Counted from the stretch's first letter, positions 25,416 to 35,998 are shown. The stretch: DNA of 64,000 bases from Arcticibacter svalbardensis MN12-7 (GCF_000403135.1 NZ_AQPN01000101.1:1-64000); one strand, 5' to 3'. Numbers and translations are program-made. The notes: generated by a model not told the origin, from the sequence alone.

Positions 25416-28400
25416 ATGATGCAACACAGTCTGCAATTTCAGAAAGGAGACACATTTTCTTTCAAAATGAACTTGATACTTTTACTCTTTATGTGTATTT
25501 CATTTGGTGCATTTGCACAAAGTGAATTTACCGGAAAAGTAACAGATCAAATAGGTGAACCTATTATAGGGGCAACTATCAGAGTAAAGGGGACAAAATC
25601 CGGTACTGTGACAGATGTTTCCGGTTCCTTTAAACTTAAAGGAACGGGAAAAGAAACTATCCAGATTTCCTACATTGGATTTCAAACGCAAGAAATTGCA
25701 CTAAATGGTAAGTCCAACATTATGGTACAACTTAAAGATGATAAGCAAGCGCTTGATGAAGTTGTAGTGGTTGGTTTTGGTACGCAAAAAAAAACTACAC
25801 TTACTGGTTCAGTTTCTCAAGTGAGCGGTGATGAAGTAATGAAAGGAAAAGGTACTTCAAGTGCAGCCCTGGCTTTACAGGGAGAAGTTTCGGGATTGGT
25901 TGTTACTCGCACATCATCGCGCCCCGGAAATGAAGGTATTGCAATCCAAATTCGTGGGGATATATCTGTGAATGGTGTGAGCCCTCTTATTTTGCTGGAT
26001 GGTTTAGAAATTCCACTTTGGCAACTTTCTACTATAAATGCAAATGATATTGCAACTTACTCAGTGTTAAAAGATGGTGCTGCAGCAATTTATGGAACAA
26101 AAGCAGCAGGAGGAGTTATCCTTATTACTACAAAAAAAGGGAAAACAGGTGCTCCTAAAATAAACTATAGTGGAGTGTATCAACTAAACCATCCGAATTC
26201 ATTTCCGGTTGCAAACTTTAAAGAGTGGTCTCAGATGTGGTTACAAGCAGGAGATAATGGAGCACCTTCGTATGTGGATGCTACTGGTGCGGCCCAAACA
26301 GGATCCCCAAATTATCGCTTTTTTACAAGACAAAATCTGTTAGATATTATTGATGGTACTTTTCCAATGTCACCAAATGCATATACCGGAGGCACATGGA
26401 TCAATCAACGATTTGCTGATGTTAGTAATTACGATGCAATATATGGGACAACAGCATCGCAACGACATGATGTCTCACTTTCAGGTGGTAATGAAAAGGT
26501 TACTTACAGATCGTCATTAGGATATTCGGATGAAAGATCACCCATAGCTTATGTTTATGATGGTGCTAAAAAATATAATTTCCGAACTAATATAACTTAT
26601 AAATTAAACGACTTGTTAAGCACTGATTTTAATGTTTCGTATGACAATCGATTCATTAATTCGCCAACTCAAGGTATTGGAACAGGTGTACATGATGCGG
26701 CTATGTTCCCATTGTATAACCCACAGGGAGAATTTTACGATATATTTGGTGGTAATAACCCATTGGCTTTATTGTCTCAAGGGGGCCGTACAAAGACAAC
26801 TGATCAAATATTTCGTTTAGGAGGAAAGATAACATTAGATTTCAACAAGTATATAAAAGGATTGTCGCTGAATTACCTTGGAAATATTAGTGAACGCAAT
26901 AGCATCGCTACAACAAGAACAACCTCTGTAACCATGTACGATTGGGATGGAACTGTTTCCTATACACCGACCACTTTATTAGGCTCAGGTGTAAAAAATG
27001 ATCAGGACACTCAGTTCTTTCAAAATCACGTTCTTCAAGCCAATTACAATCGATCAATTGACAAACACAATATAGGCTTAATGATTGGTGCTACAGCAGA
27101 ACAGGACCAGATAAATTCATATACTATGTCCCGTAAGAATATGGCATCTGATGATTTGGATGATATAAATACCGGTGATGTTACCACACAGACAACAAGT
27201 GGAGGGGCAAGTGCCGTTGGGCTGATGTCCTACATTGGTAAAGTAAATTATGATTATAATGGTATCTATTTATTAGAAGGTTTGGGACGTCGTGATGGTT
27301 CATCACGTTTAGCTCCAGATTACAGATGGAAAAACTTTTTCAGTGCTTCTGCAGGTATCCGCCTTTCGGAATTGGGTGTTATAAAAGATCTTGAAATTTT
27401 TGACAATTTGAAGCTTCGTACTTCTTACGGTGAAACCGGATCTGTTACTGGCATTGGCAAGTATGACTATATATCCAATATAAGTGCAGGAACTGCATTG
27501 TTTGGTTCCAGTCCGGCTTGGGCAAACACAGCCTATATTGGTTCTATGACCTCAACCGAGCGTACCTGGGAACGTATAGCAAACACTAACTACGCGCTAG
27601 ATTTTTCAGTATTACACAACCGTTTAAGTGGAACTATTGAATTATATCATCGTAAAAATATTGGAATGTTGGTCAATGTTACTTACCCACAAGTATTGGG
27701 TGCAACGGCTCCTTCCACTAATAGTGGCGACTTTACGAATGATGGTACGGAATTTACTTTGAATTGGAGAGACAATATTGGCGATTTAAAATATAATATT
27801 GGATTTATGTATTGGGATAGCCGTAGTAATGTAACCAAAATGACCGGCAAAACAGCCATATCTTATGGAACTAATTCAATTGTTGAAGGGAAACCTCTGA
27901 ATGCAATTTATGCCTACAGAACAGACGGATATTTGCAATCGGAAAATGATGTGTTGGACTATTATAATAAGTATAGTTTTGTTGATCCATCCAATCAAAA
28001 TGTGTTGAAATCTAATTCACTACTGAATGCTGCTCCTTATACAAGTGCCTATAGGCTGGTTCCAGGGAGTGTTAAACGTGTTGATGTAAATAATGATGGT
28101 ATTATTAGTACAGCTGACTTGGTTTATCAGGGTGATGCAAATCCTCACGACAATTTCAGTATTAGCCTTGGACTGGACTATAAAGGATTCGATTTTAGCG
28201 CATTCTTACAAGGAGTTGGACAGCAAAATATAGTCCGAACCGGATATTTATCAGGTCCTTTTGTAACCTGGTTTGCAAACCAAAATTCTACTTTTTTAGG
28301 CAAAACATGGACAACAACCGACACCAATGCTCCATATCCAATAATGACTTACGCAAACAATGGTGCTGTCACTACATGGAATTATTCTAATACCAATGAT

Positions 28401-28643
28401 ATTAATGTAATCCATGCGCGTTATCTGCGTGCCAAAGTGCTTACGTTGGGATATACCCTTCCAAAAAATATTGTAGACAAAGCAGGGATTGAAAAGGTTC
28501 GTTTTTCTGTTACCGGCAACGATTTATTTGTTATTTCCAACGTGAAAGATGGTCTGGATCCTGAAATGAATAGCAGCGCTACTAACGGAACTATTTTGCC
28601 CTATACTAAAACATTGCTGTTTGGTGTAGACGTTACATTTTAA
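25416..28643 (+). CDS. susC: SusC/RagA-family TonB-dependent outer-membrane transporter
   Basis: 1075 residues from ATG 25416; an internal ATG at 25467 (MNLILLLFM) would start directly at the signal peptide and is equally possible. Order: signal peptide ending AFAQ, CarboxypepD_reg-like domain (EFTGKVTDQIGEPIIGATIRVKGTKSGTVTD), TonB-box-like DEVVVVGFGTQKK, plug (~120-235, with SPLILLDGLEIP and GVILITTKKGKTG), then a 22-strand barrel ending in LLFGVDVTF with the terminal aromatic residue. It imports oligosaccharides bound by its SusD lid, powered by TonB. It lies 24 bases upstream of susD and heads the island. More A/T-rich than the core genes. Confidence 0.95.
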   Translation: MMQHSLQFQKGDTFSFKMNLILLLFMCISFGAFAQSEFTGKVTDQIGEPIIGATIRVKGTKSGTVTDVSGSFKLKGTGKETIQISYIGFQTQEIALNGKSNIMVQLKDDKQALDEVVVVGFGTQKKTTLTGSVSQVSGDEVMKGKGTSSAALALQGEVSGLVVTRTSSRPGNEGIAIQIRGDISVNGVSPLILLDGLEIPLWQLSTINANDIATYSVLKDGAAAIYGTKAAGGVILITTKKGKTGAPKINYSGVYQLNHPNSFPVANFKEWSQMWLQAGDNGAPSYVDATGAAQTGSPNYRFFTRQNLLDIIDGTFPMSPNAYTGGTWINQRFADVSNYDAIYGTTASQRHDVSLSGGNEKVTYRSSLGYSDERSPIAYVYDGAKKYNFRTNITYKLNDLLSTDFNVSYDNRFINSPTQGIGTGVHDAAMFPLYNPQGEFYDIFGGNNPLALLSQGGRTKTTDQIFRLGGKITLDFNKYIKGLSLNYLGNISERNSIATTRTTSVTMYDWDGTVSYTPTTLLGSGVKNDQDTQFFQNHVLQANYNRSIDKHNIGLMIGATAEQDQINSYTMSRKNMASDDLDDINTGDVTTQTTSGGASAVGLMSYIGKVNYDYNGIYLLEGLGRRDGSSRLAPDYRWKNFFSASAGIRLSELGVIKDLEIFDNLKLRTSYGETGSVTGIGKYDYISNISAGTALFGSSPAWANTAYIGSMTSTERTWERIANTNYALDFSVLHNRLSGTIELYHRKNIGMLVNVTYPQVLGATAPSTNSGDFTNDGTEFTLNWRDNIGDLKYNIGFMYWDSRSNVTKMTGKTAISYGTNSIVEGKPLNAIYAYRTDGYLQSENDVLDYYNKYSFVDPSNQNVLKSNSLLNAAPYTSAYRLVPGSVKRVDVNNDGIISTADLVYQGDANPHDNFSISLGLDYKGFDFSAFLQGVGQQNIVRTGYLSGPFVTWFANQNSTFLGKTWTTTDTNAPYPIMTYANNGAVTTWNYSNTNDINVIHARYLRAKVLTLGYTLPKNIVDKAGIEKVRFSVTGNDLFVISNVKDGLDPEMNSSATNGTILPYTKTLLFGVDVTF

Positions 28644-28666
28644 TCATAAATAACAATATTAATTAT

Positions 28667-30592
28667 ATGAAAACATTAAATAAATATCTTAATATAACTT
28701 TTCTGACCATTTTGCTTTCAGGACTTTTTCTGAGTAGTTGTCAGGAATATTTGGATCAAGATCCACAATCTGTAGTTAGTGAAGCAGTATATTATAAGAA
28801 TGCAACTCAATTTACAAATGCTTCCAATAATTTTTACACCCGTTTAGGTTTTGATTATGATGGAGACCAGCATACTCAAGGAGATGCTGGGTCGGATTTA
28901 TCAAATAATCTATCTGTAACTCCTGTATATGGGGGAGGTTTAACTGCTATTCCAACCACTGATGCCATCTGGACAAAAAATTACAGTAATCTCAGGGCGG
29001 TTAATCAACTAATCGAAAAGGCTGCTATTTATCCTGGGAATCAGACAGAGATTGCTGTTCCATTAGCTACTGCTTACTTTTTCAGGGCATGGCATCATTA
29101 TAATTTACTGAGACGATTTGGTGGTGTACCCATTGTAACCAAATCGCTCGATGTAAATTCTGAAGAGGTTTATGCCAAAAGAAATAGCCGCTACGAAGTA
29201 GTATCACAGATTTTGAAAGATTTGGATATGGCCATTGCTGGCTTGCCAACTGCTAGTACGCTTGGTCTTACTGGTCAAGGTAAACTTTCAATCACTGCAG
29301 CTCAATCATTTAAAGCCCGTGTATTACTTTACGAAGCTACTTGGGATAAATATGTTGCTACAACTACCGATGGTGATGGGGTTACAAGTGGAGTTGGTTC
29401 TGCAAAACCTGCAGATTATCCAAGCGTAACGAGTATGTTAACTGAAGCAAAGTCGTTATCATTGGCAGTAATAAGTGGTACTTATTTCTATTTGTGGGAT
29501 CATCGTTCAGACATAGTTCAAGGTGGAACTACTGATTATAGTCATCTATTTTATTTGTATAACTTAGAAGATGCGGGTTCTAATCCGAAAGGATTAACTA
29601 AAGCTGACAATCATGAATTTATTTTCCAAACAGTTTATGATTTTACTTTAAGACAAATTAGAAAGAACCTTTCACATTCTCACCCTGTTGGTCCGTCACG
29701 GAAATTGATGGATATGTACTTGTGTACCGATGGTTTACCTGTGCAACATTCTGCAGTATTTCAGGGATATTCAAGCATGATTTCTGAGTTTACGAACCGT
29801 GACCTTCGTTTAACGAGTTTTGTTAACATTCCATTGCAACAATATTGGGGATATGGTTCTGCCACAACTGGTGGTGGTGCCCAATATTCAAAAACGTTTG
29901 CAACTGCTGGAACAGGATATGATTATCGCTATATTCCTGTATTGACTTCTCCGACTGGAGGTAGAGGTGTTGGCTATATGGGAAATAAATTTGTGACGGA
30001 ATATAAATTACGGGAAGATCTTACGGAGTCGTTTAATTATCCCCAAATAAGATTGGCGGAGGTGATGCTCATTTATGCAGAATCAACCTGCGAATTAGGC
30101 AATGGTTCTATTTCGGATGCCGATCTTAATCTCTCTATCAATAAAATAAGAGCTCGTTCCGGTGTGGCATCATTAACCAATGCATTGATTGCACCATTTC
30201 CAGATATGAACATGTTAGGTGAAATACGTCGAGAACGTGCTATTGAATTAGATGGTGAAGGTTTCCGTTTTGATGATTTAAAACGTTGGAATATAGCTCC
30301 TCAAGAATTGAATAAAAACGTATGTTCCTGCTATATCGCAGGTACTGAGTACGCAACAGTATTAAATCCAAAAACAGGAACTCCTATTTATCTCGCTAGT
30401 GGTTTTTCAAACGGTTTAACGACATCGGAACAAAGTGTATCGAGTTATAGTGGTATTGCAACTACCAAAGCCGGAGCTTTAATTCTTGATCCAGCTGGCA
30501 ATCGTAATTTTACAATTAAAAACTATTTGGATCCAATTCCTTCAGATCAAATAACTTTAAATCCTAATTTAAAACAAAATCCAATTTGGTAA
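28667..30592 (+). CDS. susD: SusD/RagB-family surface glycan-binding lipoprotein
   Basis: 641 residues. The lipoprotein signal has lipobox LSSC (Cys near 25), then QEYLDQDPQS typical of SusD. TPR-like helices bear the family block ATAYFFRAWHHYNLLRRFGGVPIVTKSL, and the C-terminal half has the LAEVMLIYAES ... INKIRARSGV ... IRRERAIELDGEGFRFDDLKRW block, ending in the usual YLDPIPSDQITLNPNLKQNP. It forms the lid of the SusC transporter and binds the glycan at the cell surface. The transcript probably ends at the strong hairpin 26 bases later. Confidence 0.95.
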   Translation: MKTLNKYLNITFLTILLSGLFLSSCQEYLDQDPQSVVSEAVYYKNATQFTNASNNFYTRLGFDYDGDQHTQGDAGSDLSNNLSVTPVYGGGLTAIPTTDAIWTKNYSNLRAVNQLIEKAAIYPGNQTEIAVPLATAYFFRAWHHYNLLRRFGGVPIVTKSLDVNSEEVYAKRNSRYEVVSQILKDLDMAIAGLPTASTLGLTGQGKLSITAAQSFKARVLLYEATWDKYVATTTDGDGVTSGVGSAKPADYPSVTSMLTEAKSLSLAVISGTYFYLWDHRSDIVQGGTTDYSHLFYLYNLEDAGSNPKGLTKADNHEFIFQTVYDFTLRQIRKNLSHSHPVGPSRKLMDMYLCTDGLPVQHSAVFQGYSSMISEFTNRDLRLTSFVNIPLQQYWGYGSATTGGGAQYSKTFATAGTGYDYRYIPVLTSPTGGRGVGYMGNKFVTEYKLREDLTESFNYPQIRLAEVMLIYAESTCELGNGSISDADLNLSINKIRARSGVASLTNALIAPFPDMNMLGEIRRERAIELDGEGFRFDDLKRWNIAPQELNKNVCSCYIAGTEYATVLNPKTGTPIYLASGFSNGLTTSEQSVSSYSGIATTKAGALILDPAGNRNFTIKNYLDPIPSDQITLNPNLKQNPIW

Positions 30593-30617
30593 TCCTTTTT
30601 TAAATTATACTTTTCTT

Positions 30618-30650
30618 ACCCGGCAGGTCATTTTGATCTGCCGGGTTTTT
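30618..30650 (+). terminator. Terminator of the susCD transcript
   Basis: Stem ACCCGGCAGGTCA / TGATCTGCCGGGT (13 pairs with one G-T) around a 3-base loop, followed by TTTTG. It lies 26 bases downstream of susD. Confidence 0.88.
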
Positions 30651-30700
30651 GTAGTGCGCCGAGCATGAAGATTGTATTTGACAGTTCAAAATTAACAAGG

Positions 30701-31105
30701 ATATTATGGACGGCGGCGTTGATGGACTGGAGGTAGATGACCTTGACTATCTATTAATCCACAAAGATGAATTACTACAATCTATAATCAGGGGAAATTA
30801 CAAACCTAAACTCTTAGGCGCGTAGAAATACCAGAAGAAGGAGGGTAGAAACGATAATTGGTAATACCACCTGTTTTTGATAGTGTTATTCAGCAATCCA
30901 TAGCACAAATACTATCTCCGGTTTACGAATCCCTTTTCTCAAACACCAGTTATGGATTTCGTCCAAAACTGAGTGTACATGATGCTTTGAAACTGTCAAG
31001 AGTAAATTAGCAATTGTTATAAATACACCGTTAATATGGAAGTAGAGAATTGCTTTGACACGGTTTGCCATAGCAATGAGAGGTTGTTCAATTTGCTCGA
31101 TTGTT
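30701..31105 (+). pseudogene. Group II intron reverse transcriptase, decayed fragment
   Basis: Conceptual translation in shifting frames gives GGVDGLEVDDLDYLLIHKDE, LLQSIIRGNYKPK, then a stop, VIPPVFDSVIQQSIAQIL, SPVYESLFSNTSYGFRP, and VNMEVENCFDTVCHSN. These match RT domains 0-2 of group II intron maturases (G.DG...L; Y.P.PV; R..QQ; YGFRP; FFDTV). At least one stop and two frameshifts separate them, and everything after domain 2, including the YADD active site, is gone. It is a dead remnant between susD and the GH30 gene. Confidence 0.8.
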
Positions 31106-31189
31106 AAATGCGCATTATTATAAATTTGAATTGATGTGAAATGAATAGACTTCATTATATTTAGTGTAAAACCTAATTCTTACGTACTA

Positions 31190-31223
31190 AACCTTAGTCT
31201 ACTATTATTAGTTGACTAAGGTT
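31190..31223. repeat. 10-bp inverted repeat before the GH30 gene
   Basis: AACCTTAGTC (31190-31199) and GACTAAGGTT (31214-31223), perfect complements around 14 bases, lie 64 bases upstream of the GH30 start. It could be an operator or the edge of lost mobile DNA; no T-run follows, so a terminator is unlikely. Confidence 0.5.
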
Positions 31224-31286
31224 CTGTAATCTTGAATCAAATGAATTAATAACAAAAAAATAAATCATAAATAATTTTATTATAAC

Positions 31287-32768
31287 ATGAAGACAATGCT
31301 TTTAAAAACAGCCTCCCTATTCTGCGGCTTATTATTGTGTATGAGTGCCTTTGGCGTAAGTAAATCAAAGGTAAAAGATAAGGTCAAAGATAAGGTCCAA
31401 GATATAGAACAAATTTATTCAACACCAACTAAACATTGGGTAGAGCTTAAAAAACCAACTGCATCGATTAACAAAAATCAGGTAAAAGCCGATATTGTTA
31501 TTTACTCTGACAGTTTATTACAGAAAATAGATGGCTTTGGTGGCGCATTCAATGAAATGGGCTGGACATCTCTTAAAACAATTCCTGACGCAGAAGCTAA
31601 AAAAGTAATTGAATCGCTTTTTTCAAAAGAAGGTTGTAATTTGTCGATGGGACGTATGCCTATTGGCGCAAGTGATTATGCACTAAGCTATTATTCTTTT
31701 GATGATGTACCTGAAGATTTCGTTATGCGTGATTTTAATATCGACCGGGATAAGTTTATTTTAATGGCATATATTAAAGAAGCATTAAAAGTTCGTCCCG
31801 ATATGAAATTATGGGGATCACCCTGGACACCACCGGCATGGATGAAAGTGAATGAACATTATTCAATGCGAAATGGTGATTTAAATGGACGTACAGGTGG
31901 TAATAGAATGACCGATGGTGCTCAAATTTTGAATAATGCCACCGCTTTTAAAATGCAGGAACGCTATTTGAAAGCTTATGCTTTGTATTTTTCTAAATTC
32001 GTAAAAGCCTATAAAGCTGAAGGTGTTAATGTTTATGCTATAATGCCTCAAAACGAAATAGCATATACACCTAACTGGCCTGCATGTACCTGGCGTCCGG
32101 AAGATTTAGCCTATTTTATTAAAGATTTTATGGGTCCTCAAATGGAAAAAGATTCATTGGGTACTGAAATTTGGTTGGGTACTATCAACTATGCAAATCC
32201 AAACTATGTAAAAACTATTTTGGATGATAAAAAAGCAGCAAAATACATCAAGGGAGTTGGATTCCAATGGGCTGGTTCTAAATGCATTCCTACAATAAGC
32301 AAAGATTATCCACAATATAACTTTATGCAAACCGAGAATATTTGTGGCGAGGGTGAAAATAACTGGACCTCCCTTCAAAGATCATGGGGAACCATGATAC
32401 ATTATTTTAACAATGGAGTAAGTTCATATATGTATTGGAACATGATATTGGACGAGAATGGCATGAGCGCATGGGGATGGCCTCAAAATTCTATGGTGGT
32501 AATTGATAAAAACGAAAAAACGGTAAAATATACCGACGAATTTTATTTGTTCAAACACTTCTCTCATTTTGTGCAACCGGGCGATCATTTATTAAAATCG
32601 TCGACAGGTGAAAATCACATTGCTTTCAAATTAAAAGATGGTAGAGTTTTATTGTTGATCAATAATCCCAAAGAAACTGAAGAATCTTTGAATGTTCAGG
32701 TTGGTGCAAAATCATTGAATGTAAAACTACTACCAACATCAATCAACTCATTTGTGTTACGAAACTAG
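31287..32768 (+). CDS. Glycoside hydrolase family 30
   Basis: 493 residues. A signal peptide (ending near SAFG) is followed by a short Lys/Asp repeat (KVKDKVKDKVQD) and the GH30 (beta/alpha)8 barrel with its side beta-domain. Seen: IDGFGGAFNEMGW near 81, LWGSPWTPPAWMK near 175, the acid/base Glu257 in MPQNE and the nucleophile Glu350 in FMQTENICG, then a C-terminal beta-sandwich. GH30 enzymes are retaining beta-glycosidases of several specificities (beta-glucosidase, beta-1,6-glucanase, beta-xylosidase, xylanase). The subfamily cannot be set here. The protein is probably periplasmic. It begins the plus-strand enzyme run of the island. Confidence 0.92.
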   Translation: MKTMLLKTASLFCGLLLCMSAFGVSKSKVKDKVKDKVQDIEQIYSTPTKHWVELKKPTASINKNQVKADIVIYSDSLLQKIDGFGGAFNEMGWTSLKTIPDAEAKKVIESLFSKEGCNLSMGRMPIGASDYALSYYSFDDVPEDFVMRDFNIDRDKFILMAYIKEALKVRPDMKLWGSPWTPPAWMKVNEHYSMRNGDLNGRTGGNRMTDGAQILNNATAFKMQERYLKAYALYFSKFVKAYKAEGVNVYAIMPQNEIAYTPNWPACTWRPEDLAYFIKDFMGPQMEKDSLGTEIWLGTINYANPNYVKTILDDKKAAKYIKGVGFQWAGSKCIPTISKDYPQYNFMQTENICGEGENNWTSLQRSWGTMIHYFNNGVSSYMYWNMILDENGMSAWGWPQNSMVVIDKNEKTVKYTDEFYLFKHFSHFVQPGDHLLKSSTGENHIAFKLKDGRVLLLINNPKETEESLNVQVGAKSLNVKLLPTSINSFVLRN

Positions 32769-32843
32769 AAAAACAAACCCATACCCCTAAAGGGGATTAA
32801 AAATTCAATTCTATGGTTTTTGTATCAAAATACATTTATCATT

Positions 32844-33400
32844 ATGAAATTCAAAGTATTACTATATTTTAGTTTTTGTATTATCATTACAACAAACAAA
32901 TGCAAAAGTACGTTTAAACTGGCTTTTTGCAGATAAAATGGTTGTACAACGCGAAAGTAATAATCCGGTGTGGGGCTGGGCTAATCCAAACGAGAAAATT
33001 ACCATCACTACCAGTTGGGGGGCTAAATCTGAAGGGATTGCTAAGGTCGATAGTACCTGGAAAATGAAACTAAAAACTCCAAACAGGTCCTCTTTATAAA
33101 AATTCAATAGTGTTGGGCAACAAAATGCTTGTGTATTTTAGTCATGTTGGTTCGGGTCTAATGGTTGGTCATAAAGAACTGACCAATGATGCAGAATCGG
33201 TGAATGAATCACTCGCATGGTTTGAAATAGCCAGTGATGATGGAAAATGGATAAAAGCGGAAGCAAAAATAATTTCTAAAAATGAGGTTGAAGTTTATTT
33301 CAGCGAAGTTGCAATACCTGTAAATGTACGTTATGCCTGGTACTCATATCCCGAAAAGGAAGGTTTTCCTGCTGCAATACTCAGCTCAGAAAAGCTGTAG
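32844..33400 (+). pseudogene. Sialate O-acetylesterase-like protein, internally deleted
   Basis: The N-terminal part reads (after one frameshift) KVRLNWLFADKMVVQRES and PVWGWANPNEKITIT, the usual start of secreted sialate O-acetylesterase-like SGNH esterases. Near 33075 it jumps, with a frame change, into the family's C-terminal block GPLYKNSIVLGNKMLVYFSH and VGSGLMV, ending VRYAWYSYPE. About 350 residues including the catalytic Ser and His blocks are missing. These enzymes remove acetyl groups from glycans, so the intact ancestor would have deacetylated the island's substrate. Confidence 0.85.
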
Positions 33401-33433
33401 AAAAAAATAAATGAAAAATAATGTAAAAAAGCA

Positions 33434-35998
33434 ATGAAAAAAATCATTTTTCTAAGTATGGTAATTATGTTGATGCCCATTTTGATATTGGCTTCCGATA
33501 TAAAACAGGATATTACAATAATGGAGAATTCGGTTACAATACAGCTTGTTAAATCAACGATTGAGTTGGAAGTTATGAATAACTCCATTATACATGTGAA
33601 AAAAAAATTAAAAAATAACGATAAGGCTCAGAGTTTACCTGATTATGTAACCGTTTTAACACCGCAGAAAACCAAATTTAAAGTTTCTCAGAATAAAACA
33701 CAAACCATACTGAAGACTGATTTGGTAAAAGTAATTGTGAATAATGACGGAGTTATTGAATTTGAAACTAAAAAAGGTAAAGGACTTTTATCGGAAACAA
33801 ATGAAGTAACATATATAAAACCAGACAACACAAAAGGTGATTTAGTATCACAATCTTTTGTGGCAGGTGACGAAGGTTTGTATGGTTTGGGTCAGTTTCA
33901 GAGTGGCGTAATGAACTGGAAAAACACGTCTATTCGTTTGCAACAAGACAATCAGGAAATTGCCATTCCTTTTATTGTTTCTACCAAAGGTTACGGAATC
34001 TATTGGCACAATTACAGTGTGACTGATTTTAATTTACCGGAGCACGAAATTGCTTTTGCAAACACTTCTGACGAAAAAAAGAACGTACGTGAGGCTACAT
34101 TTACTCCTGCAAAAACAGGGATGTATAGTTTTATGGCAGAAACAAATAGTGCAAATAAAAGAACAAAAAAGCCAGTGATTCAGGTAGATATAGATGGTGA
34201 AAATATCATTAACTATACTACTTTTTGGGCACCGGTTTGTTTTTCTGGTAAAAAATACTTAGAAGCCGGTAAAAGCTATAAAGTAATGTTCCAAAATACT
34301 GGTTCAAAAGAGCAGGGACGTTTGCTTTATAACGAACCCGATTATAATAAAACAGTTTTCAGCAGCGAAACAGGAAATTCCATTGATTATTATTTTGTTT
34401 ATGGCGAAAACCCTATGCAAGTAATTTCCCAATATCAGCTACTAACTGGCAAAGCTCCTATGTTCGATAAATCGGCATTAGGATTTTGGCAATGTCGTGA
34501 ACGATACCACGACCAAGCCGAATTGTTGGAAAATGCCCGCGAATATCGTAAAAGAGAAATTCCTGTTGATTATATTGTACAAGATTGGTTTTATTGGCCT
34601 AAAGGTACAAAAGGTCCGGAGTGGGACAGAGAAAAATATCCGAACCCTAAATCCATGGTCGACTCATTAACAAAAATGCATTACAAATTAATGGTATCGG
34701 TTTGGCCTGAGGTGAATAATGAACCCATGATGAAGAAATATAATTTGGACAAACAGGTAATGACCGGAACTCACTTCCTCGATTTATACAACGAAGATGT
34801 TCAAAAGAGATATTACAAAATGATTAGTGATTCAATGTTTCACATAGGTGTTACTTCTATTTGGTTAGATGGTTCTGAACCAGAAAACAAACCGGCGAAT
34901 GATTATCAAACAGCAGTTGGTCCATTTGGGGCAGTTGCCAATCCGTATTCTATTATGGTTACTAAATCCATGTACGAAGGAAAACGGAAAGAGTTTCCTA
35001 ACCAGAGGGTGTTTAATTTGACTCGTTCGGCTTATGCTGGTCAACAACGTTATGGAGTGGCCTCGTGGTCGGGTGATGTAAACGGAACTTGGAGACAATT
35101 CTCCGAGCAAATTGCTTCCGGATTGAATTTTGTAATGGCTGGTGTGCCTTATTGGACTACAGATATAGGCGGATTTTTCAGGGATTCGAAATCATTGAAC
35201 CCAGTTTATGATGATCAGTATACAAATGTTGAATACAAAGAATTATTAACGCGTTGGTTCCAGTTTGGTGCTTTCTGCCCGGTTTTTCGTATTCATGGTT
35301 ATGTTTCAAATACAGAAATTTGGCGATATGGTCAGGAATTTGAAGATATGGCTCGCAAATTTATTGACATACGTTATCAGTTAATGCCATATACTTATTC
35401 AGAAGCCTGGAAAGTAACTACCCAAGGTAAATTGTTGTTAAGCCCAATGGTGTATCAATATCCAAACGATAAAAATACCTGGGGAATTAAAGATCAATTT
35501 TTCTTTGGAGAATCGATGCTGATTTGTCCAATAACTGAATACAATGTGAGAAATAAAGAAGTGTATTTGCCAAAAGGTGAATGGTTCGACTTTTGGACTG
35601 GAACGAAAATTCCTAGTGGTGCAAAAGTAAATGCTATAACACCATTGAATCAATTACCTGTCTACGTAAAAAGTGGATCTATCATCCCAATGGGACCAAA
35701 AGTGCAATATGCCAACGAACCAACTAAAGAGCCTTTGTTGATTAAAATTTATTCGGGCAAAAATGCAGAATACACGCTTTATTTAGATGACAATACGAGC
35801 TATAATTACGAAAAAGGAATTTATTCGGAGGTTAAATTTATCTATTCGGAATCTGAAAATGAAATTACAATGTCCAAAGGAAATGGTAATTATATTGATT
35901 TTACTAAAAATCCAATGATTTTCAATATCCAAAAAGTGGGTAGCGAAAGCATTAAAAAAGTTATATTTAATGGCATTAAAAAAGTTGTTAAGCTTTAA
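33434..35998 (+). CDS. Glycoside hydrolase family 31, alpha-xylosidase-like
   Basis: 854 residues. Signal peptide 1-20, an N-terminal beta-sandwich, a PA14-like insert (~220-290, ATFTPAKTGMYSFMAE ... YLEAGKSYKVMF), the (beta/alpha)8 barrel, and C-terminal sandwiches. The nucleophile Asp479 is in SIWLDGSEPE and the acid/base Asp548 in SWSGDVNGTW; PYWTTDIGGFF and FGAFCPVFRIHG are conserved barrel blocks. A PA14 insert in GH31 is known from alpha-xylosidases acting on xyloglucan oligosaccharides, so that activity is favoured over alpha-glucosidase. Probably periplasmic. The one long GH gene in the plus-strand run without any break. Confidence 0.92.
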   Translation: MKKIIFLSMVIMLMPILILASDIKQDITIMENSVTIQLVKSTIELEVMNNSIIHVKKKLKNNDKAQSLPDYVTVLTPQKTKFKVSQNKTQTILKTDLVKVIVNNDGVIEFETKKGKGLLSETNEVTYIKPDNTKGDLVSQSFVAGDEGLYGLGQFQSGVMNWKNTSIRLQQDNQEIAIPFIVSTKGYGIYWHNYSVTDFNLPEHEIAFANTSDEKKNVREATFTPAKTGMYSFMAETNSANKRTKKPVIQVDIDGENIINYTTFWAPVCFSGKKYLEAGKSYKVMFQNTGSKEQGRLLYNEPDYNKTVFSSETGNSIDYYFVYGENPMQVISQYQLLTGKAPMFDKSALGFWQCRERYHDQAELLENAREYRKREIPVDYIVQDWFYWPKGTKGPEWDREKYPNPKSMVDSLTKMHYKLMVSVWPEVNNEPMMKKYNLDKQVMTGTHFLDLYNEDVQKRYYKMISDSMFHIGVTSIWLDGSEPENKPANDYQTAVGPFGAVANPYSIMVTKSMYEGKRKEFPNQRVFNLTRSAYAGQQRYGVASWSGDVNGTWRQFSEQIASGLNFVMAGVPYWTTDIGGFFRDSKSLNPVYDDQYTNVEYKELLTRWFQFGAFCPVFRIHGYVSNTEIWRYGQEFEDMARKFIDIRYQLMPYTYSEAWKVTTQGKLLLSPMVYQYPNDKNTWGIKDQFFFGESMLICPITEYNVRNKEVYLPKGEWFDFWTGTKIPSGAKVNAITPLNQLPVYVKSGSIIPMGPKVQYANEPTKEPLLIKIYSGKNAEYTLYLDDNTSYNYEKGIYSEVKFIYSESENEITMSKGNGNYIDFTKNPMIFNIQKVGSESIKKVIFNGIKKVVKL

